From assembly GCA_002317575.1 (NCBI GenBank), contig DCIH01000047.1:16389-25011 (forward strand): 8,623 nt of DNA, written 5' to 3'. Positions 1 through 6,700 of this stretch are shown here, piece by piece. Numbering within the stretch: position 1 is the stretch's first letter; each line of letters starts with the position of its first letter. Source of the stretch: Verrucomicrobia bacterium UBA1731. Its GTDB lineage: Bacteria > Verrucomicrobiota > Kiritimatiellia > RFP12 > UBA1067. Below the pieces are notes generated by a model. The model did no database searches and was not told the DNA's origin. It saw nothing but the letters and a program-made list of their open reading frames with translations. The translations under genes and the position numbers were made by a program.

Positions 1-1
1 C

Positions 2-595
2 AAGTCGACGACGATCAAGATGATCTTGGGCCTGTTGACGCCTTCTGCCGGCTCGGTAAAGCTTTTCGGTCTGTCGCCGCGTGCCAAGGCGGCGCGCGCG
101 AAGCTCGGCTATCTGCCGGAACTTTCCCATCTGCATCCGTTCCTCACGGCCGAAGAGACCGTGCTTTATTATGCGGGGCTTTCCGGCATGTCGCGCGCCG
201 CCGCGCGAAAGCGCACGTCGGAGTTGCTCGCGCAGGTGAAGCTTTCGGCGGCGGCGAAGCGTCCCGTGGGCGGTTTCTCGAAAGGCATGGCGCGCCGCGT
301 GGCGATCGCCTCCGCGCTCGTGGCGGAGCCCGAGCTGCTCGTGCTGGACGAGCCCACGAGCGGCCTCGATCCCATCGGCACGCGTGAGGTGAAGGAGCTC
401 ATCACGGATCTCGCCTCCCGCGGCATGACGGTGCTCATCACGTCGCACCAGCTCTTCGACATGCAGGATCTGTGCAATCGCGTGGCGATCCTGTCGAACG
501 GCAAGATCGTGGGCGGCGGCGCGGTGAAGGACATCGTCGAGAAGAGCGCGGACAAGCGGCATGCGCTGGAGGACTACTTTGCGGGCGTCGTTTGA
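2..595 (+). CDS. ABC transporter ATP-binding protein (5' truncated by window edge)
   Basis: ATPase subunit of an ABC exporter, cytoplasmic, energising the membrane protein encoded next. The window starts inside Walker A: bases 2-13 read KSTT, the end of GKSTT, so the true start lies upstream. In order are a GYLPE segment at the Q-loop position (Glu instead of Gln, common in ABC-2-type ATPases), a variant signature FSKGM at 275-289 in place of LSGGQ, Walker B ELLVLDEP at 332-355 with catalytic Glu at 350, D-loop SGLD at 359-370, and the switch His (ITSH) at 446-448. The C-terminal tail is short, ending in DYFAGVV. All catalytic motifs present look intact. The final bases overlap the permease gene, indicating co-translation. 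The family (CcmA/NatA-like, ABC-2 type) is clear; the substrate is not. Confidence 0.95.
   Translation, partial: KSTTIKMILGLLTPSAGSVKLFGLSPRAKAARAKLGYLPELSHLHPFLTAEETVLYYAGLSGMSRAAARKRTSELLAQVKLSAAAKRPVGGFSKGMARRVAIASALVAEPELLVLDEPTSGLDPIGTREVKELITDLASRGMTVLITSHQLFDMQDLCNRVAILSNGKIVGGGAVKDIVEKSADKRHALEDYFAGVV
568..572 (+). promoter_or_regulatory. Shine-Dalgarno GGAGG for the permease, inside the ATPase gene
   Basis: GGAGG ends 6 bases before a TTG at 579-581 that is in frame with the permease. The upstream ATG at 561 has no purine-rich site in front of it. The spacing therefore favours TTG 579 as the start, giving a 17-base overlap with the ATPase gene and likely translational coupling. Confidence 0.6.
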
Positions 596-1823
596 TCTCG
601 AGTGGCGCGCGCTCGTGCGCGGGAAGGCGCTGTGGGCGTCGCTTGCGGCCGTGGCGTTCGTCCATTGGCTCGCGCCCGGGCTCGTGCGTGGCGACGGTAC
701 GGACGCCGGCGTGCGCGAGATGGGCATTCGGCTGGCGGCAGGCGGTTCGTTCGCCGTCGCGCTTCTGGTGACGTTGGCGGCCGGATGCGGCCTTTTCGCG
801 CGCGAGCGCGAGATGAACCGATTGGGCCTGACGCTGGTACGGCCTGCGCACGCGTTCGGCGTGGTGACGGGACGCTGGCTGGCGCTCTCACTTTTCGCGG
901 GGATCCTGCTGGCGTTTTCCGGCGGTCTGCTGCTGTGCCGCGATGCGTGGTCGTCCACGCCGTGCCGTCACCATTTCGCGCCACGGCTGCCGTCTCCGAT
1001 GTCCGTGGCGATGCTGCAGTACGACCGCTATGTGGCGGACCCCAACACGCTCGATGTCATCAGGAAAGCGCCGAAGAGCGCGGTGCTTCAGCACCTGGCG
1101 ATGAAGGAGAACGAGCGCTATGAAGTGGCGCGTCCGGGCGAGACGCTCATGTGGGATTTCGGGACGTTTCCGAAGAACGCCGTGGGCGTGCCCGTGGTGG
1201 CGATCCGGTTCGCGGCGTCGTACGACATGCGCCTCGACGTGCGCGGCACGTTCAACTTCCGCACGTTCGGCGGCGACGTGTCGAACAAGACGCAGTCCGT
1301 GCTCGAGTTTCCGCTTGCGTCCGTTGCGACGAACGCTGGCGAGCGCCTTTCGTTCGTGAACCGTTCGCCGCAGAACGTGATGGTGCGTCCGCGCCGCGAT
1401 GTGGAACTGCTGTTGCCGGCCGATTCGTTCGCGCTGAACGATCTGCGCGCCGGCGTCGAGATGCTTTCGATCGCGATGTTCCTGGCGGCGTTCGGCATGT
1501 TCCTGTCGTCGTGCCTCTCCAAGCCCGTGTCGCTCTTCACATCCCTTTCGCTGGTGGCGGTCGCGCTGATGGCGCCCGGCGTGGTGGAGCAGTATCCGGA
1601 CACCTTTGACGCGAATTTCATCGACAAGACGGGGTTGGTCATGTCACGCTTCGTCGCGTCCCTGACGGATGGCTTGTCCAACGCGTCGCCGGTGGCGAAT
1701 CTGTCGCAGGACCGTTGCGTGGAGTGGAGCGTCGCGTTGCGTGCGTTGGCGACGAACGGCTTGTTGCTGTCGGCGTTTCTGCTGGCGGCGGCCGCGGCGC
1801 TCATCCGCCGCAAACCCAGATGA
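579..1823 (+). CDS. ABC-2-type transporter permease with large extracytoplasmic domain
   Basis: Membrane subunit (414 residues from TTG 579; 420 if ATG 561 is used) of the exporter whose ATPase precedes it. Hydrophobic segments lie near residues 17-36, 55-73, 100-120, 294-314, 317-336 and 389-409. After the second is an ARERE segment followed by LTLVRPAHAF and a GRWLA stretch, which matches the cytoplasmic coupling region typical of ABC-2 permeases (RERE...L..TP...GK.L). Between segments three and four is a hydrophilic region of about 170 residues, starting with two Cys (120 and 129) and a CRHH motif; it is probably outside the cytoplasm, with much beta-type alternation. The C-terminus is positively charged (RRKPR). 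Overlap with the ATPase gene and the close downstream glycosidase gene argue for one transcript. Substrate unknown; assignment as ABC-2 permease is by motif and context, not by close family recognition. Confidence 0.85.
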   Translation: MRASFDLEWRALVRGKALWASLAAVAFVHWLAPGLVRGDGTDAGVREMGIRLAAGGSFAVALLVTLAAGCGLFAREREMNRLGLTLVRPAHAFGVVTGRWLALSLFAGILLAFSGGLLLCRDAWSSTPCRHHFAPRLPSPMSVAMLQYDRYVADPNTLDVIRKAPKSAVLQHLAMKENERYEVARPGETLMWDFGTFPKNAVGVPVVAIRFAASYDMRLDVRGTFNFRTFGGDVSNKTQSVLEFPLASVATNAGERLSFVNRSPQNVMVRPRRDVELLLPADSFALNDLRAGVEMLSIAMFLAAFGMFLSSCLSKPVSLFTSLSLVAVALMAPGVVEQYPDTFDANFIDKTGLVMSRFVASLTDGLSNASPVANLSQDRCVEWSVALRALATNGLLLSAFLLAAAAALIRRKPR

Positions 1824-1824
1824 A

Positions 1825-1830
1825 AAGGAG
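1825..1830 (+). promoter_or_regulatory. Shine-Dalgarno AAGGAG that sets the GTG start of the glycosidase
   Basis: AAGGAG lies in the 13-base gap after the permease stop and 6 bases before GTG 1837. The reading frame stays open upstream into the permease gene (to 1669), but only the GTG start has a ribosome site and yields an N-terminal signal peptide. Confidence 0.85.
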
Positions 1831-1836
1831 CAGACC

Positions 1837-3645
1837 GTGAATCTGAGACGGACCGTTTTCGCGCTCGCGTTTGCGTGCGCCGTCTGCGCGGCGCACGCCG
1901 CATGGCTGTATCCGCAGATGGATTTCGAAATCATGCGCGTGCGTGAAATGCAGGACGACGTGCGGCGCATGAGCCTCTATGCCGCGCACCCCGGCGAATT
2001 GCCCGCGATGAGCGCCACGGCGCAGTTCCGCATTAAATGTCCCAAGGACGCGCGGACGCCCTTCTTCTGCGACCGTCTGGCCGAGACGCGCTACGACGAG
2101 GCGGAAGGGCGTCTCTATGTGCTTGCGTTCGGCGGCTACGCGGGCGGCGGCGCGATCCGTTCGCCGCGCACGGACTGGGAGGCCAGGACATTCGACGGTT
2201 CGTGGCGCCCCGTCGCCGCGTATCCGGATGGTCCCCTGCCGCCGCACCGCGTGCGTCCGCCGGAGGTTCGCGTCGTTCCCGTCGCCACAAACGGCTGGTG
2301 GGATCTCGGCCGAGAATCGCTCGCATATGTCGAATGCGCGTGCCGCGACTCGCCCGTGCTACGCGCGGGCGAGTCGATTCCCGAGATGCTGGACGACGAC
2401 ACGACGCTCATGGAGTACAGCCCGGAGATGGTGCAGGTCGGCGAAGGTCGCTGGCGCTCCGCGCACGCGCTCGCGATGCGATACTTTCGATTGAAGGGAT
2501 CGGTGTCGGATGTGAAGGTTTCGCATGTCGTCTATCCGCGTCCCGCGGCCGCGACATTTTCGTCCCCGCATGCGCGCTGGAACCGGATGCGCGAGGCGGG
2601 CGTGCGCACGCTCGAGCTGTGTGCGGACGATTTCCTGATCGACGGCATCAAGCGCGACCGTCTCCCGTGGGGCGGCGACCTGACGGTGTCCATGCTCGCG
2701 GACGCCTATGTATGGGGCGACGCCTCGGTCGCGCGCGCGTCGCTTTCGGCGATGGACGCGTATGTGGGCGACGTGAACGGCACGGCTTCGTATTCGATGT
2801 GGACGCTCGTGTCGCACGACTTCTATCAGCTTTACTTCGGTGACGCCCAGTTTCTCAAGGACCGCTGGTGGCGCATCCGCTGGCGCGTCGAAAACCTCAT
2901 TTCGCGCACGGACCCCGAAACGGGATTCGTGGTGAAGGGTCTCGACTGGGTCTTCATCGACTGGGCGAAGCCGGAATCGCGTACCGCGCTTCACGCATTG
3001 TGGTACGGCGCCTTGCAGGCGTCCGCGCGTCTGGCGGACCGCGTGAAGGACGCGCGGGCGAAGGACTACCGCGCGCTCGCCGAGAAAGTGAAGGCGTCCC
3101 TGGATCGTCTCGCGTGGGACGAGGTCCGCGGACTCTATCGCGCGAACCTTGACGGCACGGCCGAATTCGGCCGCCAGGCGAATGTGCTCGCGGTCGTCTT
3201 CGGCGCGGCGGACGCGAAGCGTTCCGCGCGCATCGCGGGCTCGCTCGCCAAGGACGACCTGCCGCCCGTGGGAACGCCCTACATGTTCGGCTGGGAGCTC
3301 GTGGTCTTGGCGCGCACGGGCCATGTGAAGGAATTCCATGCGGGCTTGGAGCGCGTGTTCGGCGCGATGCTCGACGCGGGCGCCACGACATTCTGGGAGG
3401 GCTACGACGCGTCCGAGAAGGGCGACGAGCGCTACCGGTTCTACGGGCGCAAGTGGGGCAAGAGCCTGTGTCACGTGTGGAGCGCCTGGCCGGCGTTCAT
3501 CTTCGTGTCTGAAGTGATGGGCGTGAAGCCCACGGCTGACGGCTGGGCGACCTGGGAAGAAAAGCCCCTGCCGGGCGCGGAAGGGTGCCGCGCCACGGTG
3601 AACACGCCGCACGGCATGTTGCGTTTTCCGTTGCAGAAACAGTGA
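1837..3645 (+). CDS. Secreted six-hairpin glycosidase, alpha-L-rhamnosidase-like (GH78-type)
   Basis: Probable exported glycoside hydrolase of 602 residues. GTG 1837 is chosen because of the AAGGAG in front and because it yields a signal peptide: two Arg at residues 4-5, a hydrophobic core, and an AHA|A cleavage site after residue 21. No convincing lipobox. Residues about 22-235 appear beta-rich, like the N-terminal jelly-roll domain of these enzymes. The helical catalytic part has DGIKRDRLPWGGD at 269-281, matching the GH78 pattern D-x4-E/D-x6-D, then DWVFIDW at 370-376, and TTFWE at 517-521, where Glu521 aligns with the usual general base. Asp274 stands where Bacillus RhaB has its general acid Glu. 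The end (LCHVWSAWPAFIF...GVKP) is also typical of the fold. Shorter than multidomain GH78 enzymes. Substrate is inferred; a related alpha/alpha-barrel activity is possible. Lies in the same operon as the ABC transporter. Confidence 0.8.
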   Translation: MNLRRTVFALAFACAVCAAHAAWLYPQMDFEIMRVREMQDDVRRMSLYAAHPGELPAMSATAQFRIKCPKDARTPFFCDRLAETRYDEAEGRLYVLAFGGYAGGGAIRSPRTDWEARTFDGSWRPVAAYPDGPLPPHRVRPPEVRVVPVATNGWWDLGRESLAYVECACRDSPVLRAGESIPEMLDDDTTLMEYSPEMVQVGEGRWRSAHALAMRYFRLKGSVSDVKVSHVVYPRPAAATFSSPHARWNRMREAGVRTLELCADDFLIDGIKRDRLPWGGDLTVSMLADAYVWGDASVARASLSAMDAYVGDVNGTASYSMWTLVSHDFYQLYFGDAQFLKDRWWRIRWRVENLISRTDPETGFVVKGLDWVFIDWAKPESRTALHALWYGALQASARLADRVKDARAKDYRALAEKVKASLDRLAWDEVRGLYRANLDGTAEFGRQANVLAVVFGAADAKRSARIAGSLAKDDLPPVGTPYMFGWELVVLARTGHVKEFHAGLERVFGAMLDAGATTFWEGYDASEKGDERYRFYGRKWGKSLCHVWSAWPAFIFVSEVMGVKPTADGWATWEEKPLPGAEGCRATVNTPHGMLRFPLQKQ

Positions 3646-3672
3646 GTGCGTTGTAACTTTCCCGCTTGACGG

Positions 3673-3684
3673 AGCGTATACGCT
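3673..3684. repeat. Perfect 12-base palindrome in the gap before the large kinase gene
   Basis: AGCGTATACGCT equals its own reverse complement and lies 42 bases before the ATG of the next gene, in an 81-base gap. It could be a protein-binding site, or the TATACG in it could serve as a -10 element. No well-spaced -35 is seen: TTGACG at 3666-3671 is too close and TTGTAA at 3651-3656 is 20 bases away. Function unproven. Confidence 0.4.
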
Positions 3685-3713
3685 GAAAACGGGTTGTCAT
3701 TGATGCCGGAATG

Positions 3714-3719
3714 AAGGAG
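3714..3719 (+). promoter_or_regulatory. Shine-Dalgarno AAGGAG setting the start of the large kinase gene
   Basis: AAGGAG is followed after 7 bases by ATG 3727. An in-frame TTG at 3721 lies only one base from the site, too close to be used, and a second ATG at 3739 is 19 bases away. ATG 3727 is therefore the preferred start. Confidence 0.85.
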
Positions 3720-3726
3720 ATTGGGC

Positions 3727-6700
3727 ATGGGAAACATAATGGTTGATTTGACGCAGGTTGCACGCCAGGCGTATGGATCGCGTTTTTTCGAGGCGACGAA
3801 CGGCGGCCGCGGGAACATCGGCATGCTCAACGGGCGCGTCATCAAGTTCAATACGCACGGGGACAAAGGCGGCGATTTCGCGCAGATGAAGGCCTCCTGT
3901 GACGAATTGCGCCGGAATCTTCTCCAGAACGCCCAGAAGGCCAAACTCGGCGACGACGCCCTCAAGGACATCCGCAAGATGCTTGGCATGAACGACTCCG
4001 GCGTGGTCACGTCCAAGGGCTTGCTCGAACGCAAGACCGTCGCCCAGATCATCACCAAGATCGAGCAGAATTCCGAGCTCAAGGTGTGGGACACGATGAA
4101 GCGCGAGAACGGCGCCGTCAACAGCCGCGGCAAGGACACGGCGTTCAAGACGGTGTCCGCCGAGACGGTGAAGATGTGGGGCGACCTTCGGCCGCAGGTG
4201 GCCACGACCGGCCCGACGACGGCCGATCGCCAGCTCAAGCTTTGCGACAATGTCCGCGCCATGCTCATGCACACCATGGCGCTGCCCGCCGCCGAGGGCG
4301 ATCCGTCGCTGGCGCAGCTGTTGCCTGCGATGGACCGGATGGCGTACATGGCCAAGAACTTGCCGGTTTCCAAGGAGCAGGTCGGCGAATTCTTTAGCGA
4401 AGAACGCGTCCGCGGCACGGTGGAAGACCTGCGGAACGCCGCCCAGGCCCATGGCGAAGGCGAAATGCGCGATTCCCTGTTCCGTCTCGCCGAGATGATG
4501 GAATACGCCCTCGGTGAGGACGTGGCGGAAGGCGTCATGCCCGCACCCGAGGAAATTGCCCCGGAACCCTTGCGGCAGATGCTGGAGGAGGTCGTCGAGG
4601 AGCACGCGGAACCCGCGAACGGGCAAGTCGGGACGGGCGCGGACAATGTCGTCGACGCCCAGTACGATTGGACCGGTGCCGAGAAGATGCAGATCCATGC
4701 GCCGACGGCGTCCAAATCCGGGTGGGACGACGATGACGACATGGACGTCAAAGGCGGCAATCCCGTAGCGAACGATGTCGAGATCGACGACGACGATGAC
4801 GGATTTGAAATCGAAAAGAACGACAATGCGCCTGCGCCCACGAAGGAAAATCTCATAAGGCAGCATGCCGCCGTCGACAAGGCAGGCCAAGCCGCGTTTG
4901 ACGTTGCGGAAAAGTTGGCTTCGACATTCAAGGACTCCGAGGATGGCGTGTACGACATGTCGAAGGGCAATGCGCAATTGTTGCCGCGCGGCATTCGGAC
5001 GGCTCGCGCACTCACCCAAAAAGTGGGCGAGCATCTGATCGCGCAGGGCAATCTGGACGAGGCACGCAAGCTCTTCGATCGCGCCGATCGGATGTTTGCC
5101 TTGATCTTGGACGCTTCCAAGAATCCGGATTGGACGGCCGAGGGGAAGAACATTGATACGGCCGTCGAAAATTTGAGCAATTTGCTCATTTCGTTCAATA
5201 CCGCCTACGGCCATGTCATGATGCGCGACATGGCCGCGGCGTTCTCCAAGACGCCCACAGGCCAGAAATTGCTCCAGGAAATGCCCGGCCGGAACGGCGT
5301 GGCGGCGTTTGACGCCGTACTGGAAGGCGCAATCGACCAGGACGCCCTCAGGCTTAGACTCGAGGATTTGGATACCCGGACGGTGGGCGCCGCCGAAAAG
5401 CTGTTCAAGGACGACCAGATTTTCTACGGCGGCAATCAGATTACGGCCTTGAGCGACGGCGAAGATCTGGCCTGCAAACTCATGGGCGTCAAATCGGACG
5501 ACGGCAAGTTTCCGAAAAATCCGGCGCAGCGGTCCTTTGCAATCCGTTTCGGCGCTGCATACGGCGCTTTCATGACGCATGCCGATTGCCCGCCTTCGTT
5601 GTTCAACATGCGCATCCCCGCCAGAGTCGGTGGAGCGCAGCGCATGCCGGTCTCGAACGTCAATCAATTGCTGGTGAAGGCCGGCTGCGACATACCGTCC
5701 GCTTACGTGTCCGGGTCGTTCGCGCTCAAAATGGCGGAACTCATGCGCACGGCCGAATTCGACGGCGTGGACGCGCAGGGCGTCCAGAAGATCGTCAAGG
5801 ATGTCATCGCGGAAACGCAATTCGTCACGCCCGAGGAATTCGCCATCCTCTCGGCCAAGACGGAAGGCACGTCGCCCGTTTCGTTCGAGCTGCCGACCGT
5901 CACATGCGAAGGCATGCAGAAGCTCGCGGCCGATCTGATGTGTCCTGCGGACATCGGCAAGACCGTCATTTCGTCGACGGGCGACGCCGAGCAGGTCGGC
6001 GCGCGCATGCACGGCGTGCTCTCGGAGCACAAGGACGCGTTCGTGCGCATTTTCAAGGAACTGCGGAATGTCGAGGCGAAGGGGCCTCTCGGAAAGGACC
6101 TGCTTCTGCGGGCGGATGTCGAGAAGTGTCCGTCGCTTGCCGGCCTCGAGGACGACGAACGCGCCATCGTCGCCGAAATGGTCGTGCAGATGGCGCTCCA
6201 GAATCCGGGGCTGCTCGCTTCGGGCGACAAAATCGAAGACGATTTTGAGGCGACGTTCGGCATCGGGCGGGAGCCGTCCCGTTTGCTCGACGAACAGCAG
6301 CAAGCGTTGACCAAACTCGAGGCCGCCGCCGGAGAGATTGCGACGGGCGTTTGCGCCGAAATCCAGAAGACGATCGCGTCGGGCATCGAGCGCCTCTTCC
6401 CAAAGACCGAGGCGAAGCCCTTCGACGACTCCCAGGATTCGCTCGAGAAGATCCTCGCTTCGGGCGAAGACCAGGATCTGAAGTTCCTGAAGACGGCGCT
6501 GCAGCAGTATTTCGCCAAACTCGGCCAAAACGATGCGCGGCTGCTGCTCGCGACGAAGATCCGCAACCGCGATCCGGCCGCGGAGATTCCGGGACTCAAG
6601 GAGTTGGAGGGCGTCGGCTACAAGGACGGGGTTCTCGTTGACGAGGAGGCGGCGAAAAAGGCCGAACAGAAGAAGAAGGAGCTCCTCGAAAACGCGAACT

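Noticed and set aside
1669..1836. Upstream extension of the glycosidase frame by 56 codons
   Set aside because: It overlaps the permease, encodes an Arg/Cys/Trp-rich stretch, and would bury the signal peptide. GTG 1837 has the ribosome site.
3666..3682. TTGACG and TATACG as a promoter pair before the large gene
   Set aside because: The spacer is only 5 bases, far below the usual 16-18.
3471..5198. A 575-codon - strand open frame spanning the glycosidase end and the kinase start
   Set aside because: Ser/Arg-rich composition typical of antisense translation, crosses the intergenic gap, and no domain is visible.
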